Below are positions 34,654 through 45,430 of a stretch of 64,000 nt of DNA, piece by piece. Source of the DNA: Diphasiastrum complanatum. Taxonomy: Eukaryota; Streptophyta; Lycopodiopsida; Lycopodiales; Lycopodiaceae. A program made the translations under genes and the position numbers. Under the pieces are notes generated by a model. It did not search any database and was not told the origin of the DNA. It worked only from the letters and a program-made list of their open reading frames with translations. The DNA lies in NCBI GenBank assembly GCA_029204225.1, contig CM055108.1, positions 48,434,996 to 48,498,995 of the forward strand, read 5' to 3'. Within the stretch, counting starts at the first letter, position 1, and every line of letters starts with the position of its first letter.

Positions 34654-35497
34654 TTGCTTTTTAAGTATTTTTCTACCTAGCTTCTTCTCCTTTTTCTTTT
34701 GTTTTTTGCTTCCGTGTTGTATGTTTGCTTGTGTGCTTATCTCTATCTACCAACAAACAGCACGTGTCGTCTCTCCAGGTCCTACACGAGCTACAGAGCA
34801 ACTTCTCAAACCGGGGGAAAGCAACAAAAGAGTCAACTTGGGCATTTTCTTCAAAAGAATTGACCCAAGTGACTTTTTTCACAACCAAAAGGTATACCAG
34901 AATTCGCCAGTCTGTTTACAACCCTAACAGACCCTAATCTTTCATTTTATCACCTCCACGAATTCTGACCACAGTCAGATTTTGAGAATACAGCCTGATA
35001 TACTGTCAAAATCCCTTATTTCTCATCAAAATCTTTGTCCTAAAATTCGTCGACTTCATTGAGGCTAGATCTCATTAAGATCAGTCCTTCAGCAGCTCCG
35101 CGAATTCTATCTCACAGATTTTGCCCATTTACTGTCAGAACATCACATTTTTCTCTATATTCCCTATTTGCCAGTCAAACCTCTCTTTTAGAATTCGCCA
35201 TCCAGCCTAAGAATTCATCCTCATAGAGCACGATTTCCCTGTACTATCCGCGAATTATGAAACGCCAATTTTTTTTTTCAGAAAATCTAAAAAAATCACT
35301 ATTCGGACATTCAGAAACCCTTTTCAGAATTCGCGAGTATTATAGTTAGATTTATCTGCCTCTCCACGATTTATCAGCTTGTCCGCGAACTCTATAACAA
35401 TAAAAAAGGCCAGTTTTTGACCTACACTATCCATTCTACAAGCAAACTGCCCTTTTTGTCAAGTACAGTCCTGCCTTGCTCATCTATATTCTGCATC
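34654..35497 (+). other. Leader of K with repeated GCGAATTC motif
   Basis: No gene seen. The motif cCGCGAATTCt or a close variant occurs at least six times between 34955 and 35390, spaced 50-90 bases. Confidence 0.6.
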
Positions 35498-36950
35498 ATG
35501 TCTCGCAACTGTGCTGAATCTTCTAATCCGACTCCTTCACAAATGGAACGAAGAATTCCACGTATCGATGCACCAAAGTACGATGGCGAATCTGACCCAG
35601 TCCGATTTCTCCAAGACTTTGATAATGCATGCCGTTTTTATGGAGATACCTCTGAAACTGAAAAGCTTCGCCTATTTTCCATGGTACTCTATGGCACCGC
35701 CAAGGAGTGGTACTTGAATCTCGAAGCCCCTGATCTTGCTTCTTGGACCACCCTCAAGGACGCTCTCATCAAGCGTTTCAAACCATCCAAACTGACTCAG
35801 TGCCCGTTCATTCAAATTACTCATATCAAGTTGCGTCACGAAGAGTCTGTTCGAAACTACATTGAGCGTTTTAAACGTCCCAAAGTAGAATGTGTTGATG
35901 AAAATATCACTGAACGAATGGCCATAAAACTATTTCTAGTTGGATTGCCAAAAAACATCCACCGTGAACTCAAACCAGTTGACCTGTATGATCAACTTAA
36001 AGATGTGATGATTGATGCTATCCGTGAAGAAGACGAATGTTCCGACGATGACTTTGACCATCGTGAAAAGAAATCTAAGAATCCGGACTGTCCTAATCAC
36101 CCGAAATCTGATAATATTGCTTAGTCTTTTGAACTTCTACATCAAATGGAAACCTGGCAAAAAGCTCAACAATCTCATATGGATAAACTCACTGCCGATT
36201 TCCAAACCGCCATGAAACAGATTGTTGAGAAATCCTTTCCAGCAAGGGAAAATGTCCGGTGTCCAATCTGCTCACAACATCACACTACTAATGAATGCCC
36301 TCAACTACGAAATCTTTCCCAGCAGCCACCAGACCAACCATCTATCGAGCTTACCGCCCGTACCCACCACAACAACCTCTTCCACGACTAGGGGTTTACC
36401 AACCACGACCACCTACAGCAAATCAATACCCATCCCCACGTCAACAGTTTGTTGTTAACCAACCTACCCCACAAAACGTTGTCCATTATCTTGATCTGAA
36501 TACCATCGATCCGGCCACCTACTATGTGAAAGATAATACTCAACCGCAATACTCTACTGAAACGGTTGTTTATTATACCTATGATTCTAATGCTCAACCG
36601 GTGGATCCCAATGCCCAAGCTTACAACCCAAAACAAGTTGTCTTTGTCACACATCAACTACCCGCAATATGAGGATGCTTTATCTGTGCAGGTAAACATC
36701 CTAGTGTTCGCTGCCCAGATAAACTCCGCTTTCCTCTAGCTTGTGAAAACTGTGGAATTGAACATCAGGTGAAGGATTGCCCATCCCGATCTAAGCCAAC
36801 CACTCATGTCTGTTCAGTGCAAGTAGAAACCTTACCAATCGAAACACATCCTGCTTGGAGCTTGACTCGAACACAAACCCAACGCAAACCCCTACACTTG
36901 CACCCAGCAAAACTCAACCGTAGGTGGTTCCTCCAAGTGGTGATTCAACC
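35498..36950 (+). pseudogene. gag: Gag of element K
   Basis: Start chosen at 35498 (MSRNCAESSNP), after a leader-derived open stretch. The capsid core includes APKYDGESDPVRFLQDFDNA, GTAKEWYLNL and WTTLKDALIKRFKP, with LRHEESVRNYIERFK, the retrotransposon-gag family pattern. A TAG at 36122 interrupts, and the same frame continues to a zinc knuckle CPICSQHHTTNECP. After a frameshift near 36300, a Pro/Gln/Tyr-rich spacer leads to CFICAGKHPSVRCP and CENCGIEHQVKDCP, two further CCHC-like knuckles. Three knuckles in one Gag is unusual. A third frame follows with EEIRLHHEYRQQIR. Gag would assemble the particle and bind RNA. Confidence 0.85.
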
Positions 36951-37199
36951 CCGATAGTTTATCCTCACCCATCTGAAGAAATTCGGCTGCATCATGAGTA
37001 TCGCCAACAAATCCGCATGCCGACCAACAATCTTCCTCTTCCCATAAAGTACCTCACAAGCCCTTTGAAAGCAAAACTCTTGAAGGTACCAAAGTCTGGG
37101 GAGATTTACTACAAGCCAATGTCACCCTTCCCTTCCATGTACTCTGGAAGCATGCTGGCTAGTGGAAACAACAGATCCAATCCAATACCACCACCACTA

Positions 37200-37983
37200 T
37201 TGATGAGTTGACTGAATTGCCCTTACATCTAACCAATACACTCAGCGAACGAGGCAACATCAAAATCCCAGCTACCCGTCATCAATCCCGTGAAGTTTTA
37301 GCAGTACTCGATGAGGTTCCGAGGTTAATATCATTTCCACATCCCTCATAATAGAATGGAATCTGAGAGACAAGCTAGCCAAACCTACTTGTCAGCTTCG
37401 AATGGCTAATCAAAGTGTGGTCCGACCTACCGATTTCCTTCCGCACGTGCTGATCAAACTAGGAGGTCTCAAGTTTTCTGTTGATCTTGTAGTACTTGAT
37501 ATTCCCAATAATGCCTATTCTTGTGAATTACTACTTGGTCGTCCGTGGCTCACCAATGAACGAGTCGTTCATGACTAGAGCAAAGGCCGAGTCATTTTTG
37601 GTAATCGTGACAGTTCTGTCACCATTGACTTAACGGGTAAACTCAAACCTGCACGCATCCATGACGAGGGATCCTCACCCACCAACTCAGTATTTGAGCC
37701 ATACCAGTCCAGCCACGAAAAAGGTCACATCAGGATAATTGTACCTCTCCACACCCGATTGATCACACCAATTACTGATATGGATACACCCATCATCAAT
37801 ATCAATTTTATTGATATTCTTCCACACCATGATGAGTTGCCATTTAACCCCATGCCGTATCCTAACTACACACGCACCCTCCCTGACATTGGTCCTTGGG
37901 AGCAGTTACCCCTTACAGCCCAAAAAGCGATATGGTTGGTGAATGAGCTCCAATACAATCTATTTGGCACCCTAGGGGGATAA
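37200..37983 (+). pseudogene. Retropepsin-like protease of element K and downstream extension
   Basis: Frame gives IPATRHQSREVLAVLDE, then after a one-base slip EVNIISTSLIIEWNLRDK, which together form the aspartic-protease active-site region (hydrophobic-D-x-G, then N-x-I-S). CELLLGRPWLTNERVVHD is the conserved C-terminal loop of retropepsins (LGRPWL). A TAG interrupts after VVHD, and the frame goes on for about 130 codons (SKGRVIFGN...YNLFGTLGG) to a TAA at 37981 with no family I know. No RT follows. Confidence 0.72.
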
Positions 37984-38327
37984 TATACTATGCGGCAATT
38001 TGACGATGGTGCTATGGCAGACCTTCAGAAAGAAAAAACAAGGTTGGAGGAGGAAAACAAACAACAACAGTTGTAGATCCAGAACCTCACGAATTACAAT
38101 CAACAACAGCAGCAGATGCTAATCCATCCCCAGAACCAGCTCCAATTGAAGGTATCCAACATGCAGCAAAACATCGATACCCTCAGCCGAGAAGGATGAG
38201 GCTGTAGCAGATTCACAAGCAGCACATTCCGCTATGAATGAACAATTGGAAATGGTGGTGCTGAGGGAACTGCCATTCCAGTGGTGGCCTATCAAATGCT
38301 GGCCCAAAAGCTGAAAGCCACGACGGA

Positions 38328-38331
<4 letters not shown>
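37984..38331 (+). pseudogene. Coiled-coil, Gln-rich tail of element K
   Basis: Plus frame begins RQFDDGAMADLQKEKTRLE and goes on through EENKQQQL and NYNQQQQQMLIHPQ, with heptad-like Leu spacing, and is broken by two stops. It ends in the CT tract at 38332. The function is unknown. The position after a protease, where RT should be, is odd. Confidence 0.5.

Positions 38332-38368
<37 letters not shown>
38332..38368. repeat. (CT)n tract at the K/LTR junction
   Basis: 37 bases of CT. The equivalent place in the intact 3' LTR (about 43645-43660) has only cctctctccctctc, so the tract expanded at, or drove, the junction. Confidence 0.85.
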
Positions 38369-38371
<3 letters not shown>

Positions 38372-38897
38372 CCTACGAGCTTGAACACTCCTAAACATTC
38401 TAGCTCACTTCTTAGAGTTGGTTTAGAGATTGCTATTGTGCTACTGCTTATCAACATTGCGCATTAAACTTTCATTTTAGTCGTTCAGAGATAGCATAGA
38501 GTACGCAGTTTTGATCCGCAACTTATTGTACTCATTTACTTCTGTTACGTTTTCATACTGAATCAATACTATCCTTCATTGCGTTCAGTTTTTGTCTCAG
38601 GAATGTATGCATTTTTGTATTTCTTCACGACTAATTATATGTTTGATAATTTTTTATGCTCAATTGTCTGGCTACGTAATCACTGTAGTACTGGCAATTT
38701 CAAAGTTAATTATTATAAGTTCAAACGTGATTTCTATCATTATTCTCTTGTTTGAAATAGATAGGTGTAGTCATGCATTGAAAAGATGAAGATAGTTTAT
38801 TTCGCCATGCACAAAAAGTTTTCTTTCTAGACACACGAATTATTTTCATTCGTTTCTTTTCAAAATAGACCTATCTTCTACACACCACTTTCCGACA
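38369..38897 (+). repeat. 5' LTR of A, second part
   Basis: Matches 43660-44214, ending CACACCACTTTCCGACA in both. It resumes the LTR interrupted at 33835. Confidence 0.92.
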
Positions 38898-38909
38898 TGG
38901 TATCAGATC
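38898..38909 (+). promoter_or_regulatory. Primer-binding site of A
   Basis: TGGTATCAGATC, one mismatch from the iMet site, directly after the LTR end. Confidence 0.85.
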
Positions 38910-39102
38910 ATTTTCACTACTTCTTTATCTGATTCCAACATGATATCAGAGCGAAAGCACTAATACTTGATATCTTTTGCGATATCAAATTGATATCATA
39001 CTCTTCAGTTTTTTTCAACCTTTCACTATCAGAGAATTGTTTTCTTGTTGTTGGCATTATTGCATCTTAGCGTCATCGATATAATTGACAGATAAGTTCT
39101 AG

Positions 39103-40130
39103 ATGGATTCTCAAAGTAAAGCCGATCTTATCACAGACAAGCTAAATGGATCCAATTATCATTTGTGGAAATTTAAGATGAAGACCTTGCTAATCGCCAG
39201 CAAATTATGGGATGTTGTTACAGATATAGAAGTAAAACATGAAGACGACGACTCAAAGTGAAAATCAAAGGACGGTAAAGCCTTCACGCTTATCATCCTC
39301 AATATATCAGATACACAGATTGGACACATAGCTGAAGCTAAAATGTCAAGAGACGTTTCGGACATTTTGAACTCACTATATGACGTGAGGGACGTAACTA
39401 CTAAGTCACATCCACGAAGGAAATTCTTCACATTTAAAGTATCTGTTGGTGATTCACTTCAGAGTCACATTAACTAGTTTAAGAATCTCTTGCAATAGAT
39501 GGTCGTTGTCGGATCAATCATAGACGATCAAGATGCAATTATGACATTGCTTTCAAGCTTACTCTCTACATATGAGAACTGGGTGATGATCATATCAACA
39601 CACTCAGATTTAATTCTTACTAGAGTTATCACTATGTTGCTGCACAAGACACTTCGTCTACTTCCTCCTCTCAGGCTCTATTTGTCAACAAAGGCTCTAA
39701 ACGACAGAATCAGAAAAGCTCCAAGAAGGCTGCAATGAATCAGAAACAGACTCAAGGTCAAGAATAGTCATCGAATCCACAATCAAAGAAGAAGATGTTT
39801 TGCAGGTAATGCAAGCGCAATAACCATGAGATCAAGGATTGCCGAATTCTCCAAGCAAAAAATGCAACCAAGCAACCTGATCAACAAGCAAACACAATTT
39901 CATCATCTCCCCAGGTCGAAGTGGACGAAAGCGCATTCATGGTCAAAGATCAAATCACATTTTTAGATGATTCATGGTTTTTGGATTCTGGAGCAACTCA
40001 ACATATGACCAATCAACGTGAGATCTTCAACTCCTACACTCCTTACAACACGAAGAAATTTGTTCATATTGGTGACAATAGTACTCACACTATTGAAGGT
40101 GAAGGTACTGTAAGATTGTGATTCCAGCAT
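39103..40130 (+). pseudogene. gag: Gag and protease of copia element A
   Basis: Begins MDSQSKADLITDKLNGSNY with WKFKMKTLL, the copia Gag N-terminal block, and LYDVRDVTTK. Several stops (about 39259, 39477, 39497) and a frameshift near 39680 follow. The zinc knuckle reads CK-NNHEIKDC-like with its first Cys pair split by a stop. The protease domain is open from 39921: SWFLDSGATQHMT holds an intact D-S-G-A active site, and VHIGDNSTHTIEGEG is the flap-side block. It ends with a stop near 40120. Confidence 0.88.
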
Positions 40131-43097
40131 GATCAATTCAAATTACTATCAAAGGTCTTATATATTCCTAAAATCTCTACAAATCTATTATCAATGAGTA
40201 GAATTACAGATTTAGGTCATAAGGTAGAATTCAAATATGATCAATGCAGAAGTATTGATAGGAGTGATAAGATCCTTGCACTCGGCAAGAGGCAAGGTTA
40301 CTTATACAGATTGGCACATTGCTATTCTGAGTCTAGTCAAGCTTTGAAAATCTCTGTTCTAGTCAATAAAGTATTACTATGGCATCATCGCTTAGGACAC
40401 GTGAATCATGCATCTATTTTGAACATGTCTACACAATCCATGGTCCTTGATCTCGACCATCTTCTGGTAAGGTCGATCTCCCTGTCTGTCATAGCTACAT
40501 CTTTGGAAAGCAGGCTAGGATTCCTTTTAGATCAAACCATATGCATGCAGCAGAAGATCTATTAGATGTTGTTCATACAGATATGTGTGGACCTATGCAA
40601 ATTCCCTCATTACTAGATGCAAAGTATTTTATTACCTTTATTGACAAATTCTCTAGAAAAACACTTGTTTATTTTATTAAAGAGAAATCAAAGGCTTTCA
40701 TCAAATTCAGACAATTCAAAGAGTATGCTGAGAATCAAACTGACAAACGAATTAAAGCACTGAGGTTAGATAACGGGGGAGAATACATCTCCAATGAATT
40801 CAAGGATTATTGGCTTAACAACGACATTGAACAACAATACATTACTTCCTATTTGCCTTAGTCAAATGGTCTTGTTGAGAGAAAGAACAGAACCTTAGTT
40901 GAATCGACAAAGTGCATATTATCATATGCGACACTTCCGAAGTGTTTCTGGGCTGAAGCTGTTTCAATAGCAACCTATATTCAGAACAGATGTTCTACTG
41001 AAGGCCTCTCAGACAAAACACCATTCGAAGTTCGGACAGGTACCAAACCTTCTTTATCAAACTTACAAGTTTTTGGATATACTGCTTTTGTGCAGATACC
41101 TCGTGATCTCAGGAAGAAGCTCGACTTCCAGAGTATCAAATGTGTTTTCATTAGCTACACTACTTCAGATCAAGCCTATAAGTTGTTCGATCCCATCGAG
41201 TTGAAGATATTCACTAGCCGGGATGTCATCTTCATCAAAGATCAGTTTCAAGATCTCAAAGGAAAGAACAGTCCCCATGTAGCCGACCTATCAGCTTCTC
41301 CTGATGCTTTGAACTTTCCAATTCCTCAGTCGACTATCCCTATTGAAGGTCCAACCTCCTCTACTCTTGACGAACAACAAATTAATGACGAATCAGAAGA
41401 TGATGATGTTGCAGATTACCAACTACAGTATGATTAAAAATAATCAACTTCCTGTATTACCCAGAAGATCTTCAAGGACTAGTAGACCACCTAACCAGTA
41501 TATCGACGAGTCTGCAGCATATCTTGTTTAGAAACCGACGTCTATCCAAGAGGCACTCAGTCAGCCTGATTCAGATCTCTGAAAAGAAGCTATGGATAAA
41601 GACTATTCATCTCTTATCAAGAACCAGACGTGGACAATTGTCGAATCACCTACCAGCAGAAACGTAGTTGATTGCAAATGGATTCTCAAAGTCAAGTACA
41701 ATGCAAATGGAAGCATCAATAGAAGAAAGGCACGACTTGTAACCAGAGGATTTTCTCAGGTATACAACGTCGATTACACTGAGACTTTCAATTCAGTAGT
41801 CAAGCATTCTTCTATTCAACTTTTGCTATCATTTGCTACTGCAGCAGATTTAGAAATACATCAAATGGATGTACAAATAGCATATCTCAATGGAGTTATT
41901 GAAGAAGACATCTACATGGTGCAACCCGAAGGTTATATTATCGATCGAGGGTAAATACAATCATGTGTATAAATGGCTTGAAGCAATCTGCTCGAGCATG
42001 GTTTCAAAGGATCAATACTTTCCTCATTGATCACGACTATACACCTAGCTCTTTAGATTCAAACGTTTACTTCAAAGCAGTGCAATAGTCTTTTATCATT
42101 ATCACTTTGTACGTGGATAATACATTGCTTTTCAGCAACAGTACCGATCTAATCAAAGAGGAGAAGACAATGCTATCTTCCGAATTTGACATGACCGATT
42201 TGGGCGAAGCTCATTTCTGCCTTGGTATACAAATCCATAGAGACAAAAAATAGAAGTTGGTCTATATTACACAATAGAGGTACATCTGCAATATTTTAGT
42301 CAAATATAGTCTGATCAATTGCAAGCTAGCTCTCTCACCAATGGAACCAGGACTCAAATTGTCAAAGTACCAGTGTCCCCAAACAATTCATAAGAAGCAA
42401 CAGATGCATGAGTATCCTTACCATTCTATTATAGGATCTCTTATGTACGCCATGCTCTGTACCAGGCCAGACATAGCTTTTGCAATCAGCTCTCTCAGTC
42501 AGTATATGACTAATCCCGGTATGACACATTGGAAGGCTCTTATTAGAGTCATGAGATATCTTTGAGCTACTATGGACTTTTGCATCTGTTATAGAGCAGT
42601 CGGCAACAACAAACTCAATTTACTCAGTGGTTACACAGATGAAAGTTGGGCAGGAGATGTAGACACTCGTAAATCTACTTCTAGATTTACATTCTTCCTC
42701 AACAATGGTCCAAAGTCGCAAGCAATCTTCGATAGCTCTATCTTCTACTGAATTAGAGTATATCGCAGTATCTTAAGCTAAAAAGGAAGCAATTTGGTTG
42801 AGAAACTTACTCTCAGATATCGGTCTGAATCAATATGCTCTGACGATATTATTTTGTGATAATCAAAGTGCCATCGCTTTATCAGCCAACCCTAGATTTC
42901 ATTCCAGGAGTAAGCACATTGAACTGAAGTATCATATTGTTAGAAGCAAAATTCTCAACGAAGAGGTCAGATTGCAGTACCGTAGAATGCAAGATATGAC
43001 AGCAAATTTTTTTACTAAAGCATTAAGTTTGGAGTCACACAGAAGATCCTGTGTAGAACTAAGTTTGAAGGTCAAGGCATTCAAGGATTCAAATTAA
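40131..43097 (+). pseudogene. pol: Integrase, RT and RNase H of copia element A
   Basis: GAG-pre-integrase KVLYIPKISTNLLSMSRI, then integrase with WHHRLGHVNHASI (zinc site His pair; the Cys pair is damaged) and the DDE residues in VVHTDMCGPM, LRLDNGGEYIS and SNGLVERKNRTL. The region up to 41437 ends RDVIFIKDQF. RT from 41592 has WTIVESPTSRNVVDCKWIL, RKARLVTRGFSQVY, AYLNGVIEEDIYMVQPEGY and LYVDNTLLFSN, so the catalytic YVDD is YVDN. RNase H has IGSLMYAMLCTRPDIAFA, GYTDESWAGD, LFCDNQSAIALS and NFFTKALSLES, ending at 43097. About eight stops or frameshifts break the frame. Confidence 0.92.
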
Positions 43098-43104
43098 GGG
43101 GGAG
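43091..43104 (+). promoter_or_regulatory. Polypurine tract of A
   Basis: AAATTAAGGGGGAG runs from the last codon to the LTR start. The same tract occurs in element B on the minus strand (47825). Confidence 0.9.
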
Positions 43105-44214
43105 TGTTGGATTATTCTCCCTCTACCAATCGACTAATCGATTTTAATCTCCATCCATTGTTTAATCCAGTTTTGTGGATTTTCTCGTGTCTTTACACAG
43201 TCTGCAAAATTACACGGAGTTTATGATAGTGTTGCATGTTTTGCCTGATAGAAATCTCGTGTAAAATCACAGTGTCGCATTTTTTGCTGTTTTCTAAGAG
43301 TTTCAAATGTTAAGGAAATGACTCTGGCAAAGTGTCGGGCAACCCTAAATGAGATTTAAGGGCACCTTCTCCTTTTTCGTCTTTTTCACGAAAAATTCGA
43401 TAGTGTCACCTGTGGTTGTTTTAGTTCATTTTTGCAGAGCTACAGTTTTGGTTCATTTATGCAGACAGATTGTTTACGACCAATTTCACCGCTTATCAGC
43501 AATCAATGACAAGGACCGGATGGATGCCAGCTGATCACCAGCCAACTGGCGATCGCAATTGACGACCTAATTTTTTAGTATAAATAGTTGTTCATATTCA
43601 TACAGTTTGATGATTATCACGATTATCAGAAGCATTTGAATAGTTACCTCTCTCCCTCTCAAGCCTGCAAGCTTGAACACTCCTGAGCATTCTAGCTCAC
43701 TTCTTAGAGATGTTTTAGAGATTGCTATTGCGTTACTGCTTATCAGCATTGCGCATAGTTCAAACTTTCATTTTAGCTGCTCAGAGATATCATAGAGTAC
43801 GCGTTTTTGATCTGCAACTTATTGTCCTCATTAACTTCTGTTACGGTTTCATACTAAATCAATACGATCCTTCATTGCATTCAGTTTTCGTCTTAGAATG
43901 TATGCGTTTCTGTATTTCTTCGCGACTAATTTGCAAACAATTTGCGACTCATTATTTGTCTGATAATTTTCGATGCTTAATTGTTTGGCTATGTAATAAC
44001 TATAGTACTGGCGATTTCAAAGTTAGTTACTATAAGTTCAAACATGATTTTTATTACTATTGTCTTGTTTGAAATAGATAGGCATAGTCATACATTGGAA
44101 AGATGAAGATAGTTTATTCTGCCATGCACGAAACGTTTTCTTTCTAGACACACGAATTATTTTCATTTGTTTCTTTTCAAGCTAGACCTATCTTCTACAC
44201 ACCACTTTCCGACA
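43105..44214 (+). repeat. 3' LTR of A
   Basis: 1110 bases, TGTTGGATTATTCTCC...CACTTTCCGACA. TATA box near 43579. Followed by AAGGT (44215-44219). It is the uninterrupted reference for the split 5' LTR. Confidence 0.94.
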
Positions 44215-44219
44215 AAGGT
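44215..44219. repeat. Target-site duplication, right (AAGGT)
   Basis: Second copy of the duplication flanking element A; see 33311-33315. Confidence 0.88.
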
Positions 44220-45193
44220 GTCGTTGTTATCCTTGATAGACTGCAAGAAATAATTGTTGAGAAGATGGCTTCTCTTCTTGAGTCCTTTGCAATGTCTAAT
44301 TGCAGGAGCTGAAGACCAGAATCTATCACATGATCAATGATAGAAGCCCATCTGTTCTTGAAATCCAAGCAATCAGGGATCCTATAATTGATGCTAAATT
44401 CAAAATCTTCTAATCTAAAACAAAATGGCATTAGGATTCAACAAATCAGATGTATCTCTCTCAAATTTCAAATAGTCTTCAGAATCTATATAGGATGCAA
44501 AATTTAGAGGAGGAGGACAAAAAGTATTATCTACAGACTGGGGAGAGATAGTATTATCTACAAGATTTACTGGATTGTTTTATGTACAACATTATCAAGG
44601 TCCGCTTTATTTACATCGCCAGAAGAGGAGAGTTGAATATTCATGCGCCTAACATTTTTTGGAGCATCCGTTTTGCTCTTCACAACCCTCTTAGGGACTT
44701 TTTGCTTTCAAGGCCTCTTTGTAGGGAGGTTTGTCCTACCTAGGGGCTCATCTTTAGGTGTATATGGCTCTCCCTTATGGAGTCTACAATATCTATCTCT
44801 CATTCTATAAAGGAGTTGAAAATCCTTGGGCATTATAGTTACCTGCTTGGCATGAGTAGCTATAGGCGAGAGGCCCTACGACAGAACCAGAAGAGAAGAA
44901 ATCCCTCCTGGTTTGGATCATCCTATCCATGGCGGATAGGTGGTTGGGTATCGGCTATGTGCACGAGAGTACAGAGGCGAAGGCAGAATGAGATTTGGCG
45001 CACACAAGATCGATATGCAGGCAAGGTGTGGATGGTATATCGCTTTTGTGTGCAGGCGGACAGAGCCATGGGCGAGAAGCTTGTCTAGGAGCGTAGAGGA
45101 GAGATATGTACGAAGTGTGAGGATGGTATATCGCTTCTGTGCATGCATAGAGGACTAGGTTGGCTATCAGGAACAAGCGCATCGCATAGGAGC
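44220..45193. other. Unrecognised right flank of A with a GC-richer repeat
   Basis: A minus-strand frame (44195-44431, FRLEDFEFSINYRIPDCLD) seems conserved-looking but matches nothing I can name; it would join the sequence left of 33311 if A were removed. From 44880 to 45160 GC rises, and a block around gatggtatatcgctt is repeated at 45031 and 45122 (spacing 91 bases, with matching sequence on both sides). Confidence 0.4.
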
Positions 45194-45430
45194 GATATGA
45201 GAAAAAAAAATGCAAAAAAAAAGTGGAAATTGCCTCGGGGGTAGGAGTCTTATACCCCGACGCTTGCATGTGCAAATGTACGGACATCTTTCCGTACATC
45301 CACACGTGTGAAATATGTATGGACCAATCATTTGTTGCCACATGGCATCGCTAATGAGCGGCTGACATGTGTCTTTGTAGTGGCTCACACGTGCATATAT
45401 TTTTCAACTGGGGATCTTCCGACGGGACCA
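45194..45430. other. Cluster of perfect inverted repeats
   Basis: After two A runs come three hairpin-forming motifs within 65 bases: cgggggta/taccccg (45236-45259), ttgca/tgcaa (45264-45275) and atgtacgga/tccgtacat (45276-45284 and 45291-45299). Next come ccacacgtgtg (an E/G-box-like CACGTG) and a second cacacgtg near 45388. No coding frame is convincing. It might be a promoter or the end of a small transposon. Confidence 0.45.

Larger units (their letters stand above)
33836..38331 (+). mobile_element. Element K: truncated Ty3-like element with Gag, protease and coiled coil, no RT
   Basis: A 5' LTR (33836-34641, TGTTAGC...CCAACA), an Asp-tRNA type primer-binding site (TGGCGCCGTTG), a leader, gag, a protease-like domain and a Gln-rich coiled coil. 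There is no RT, RNase H or integrase sequence. No 3' LTR exists: the element ends at a CT tract that joins the second half of the host LTR, and about 20 bases of that LTR are missing compared with 43640-43660. The Asp-type primer site and long Gag with two zinc-knuckle clusters suggest the Athila/Tat side of plant Ty3 elements. Confidence 0.82.
33316..44214 (+). mobile_element. Ty1/copia element A, full length with a nested insertion
   Basis: LTRs TGTTGGATTATTCTCC...CCGACA at 33316-33835 plus 38332-38897 (split) and 43105-44214. A primer-binding site lies at 38898, gag-pol at 39103-43097, a polypurine tract before 43105, and AAGGT duplications on both sides. The 5' LTR is cut after 520 bases by element K. 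With K removed the element is about 6.4 kb. Coding regions carry about ten stops or frameshifts. Element B (46572-52246) is an inverted member of the same family. Confidence 0.94.

Noticed and set aside
44195-44431. Minus-strand frame as a LINE ORF1 protein
   Set aside because: It looks coding-like (FRLEDFEFSINYRIPDCLD) but has no knuckle or RNA-binding motif I can point to, so no function is assigned.
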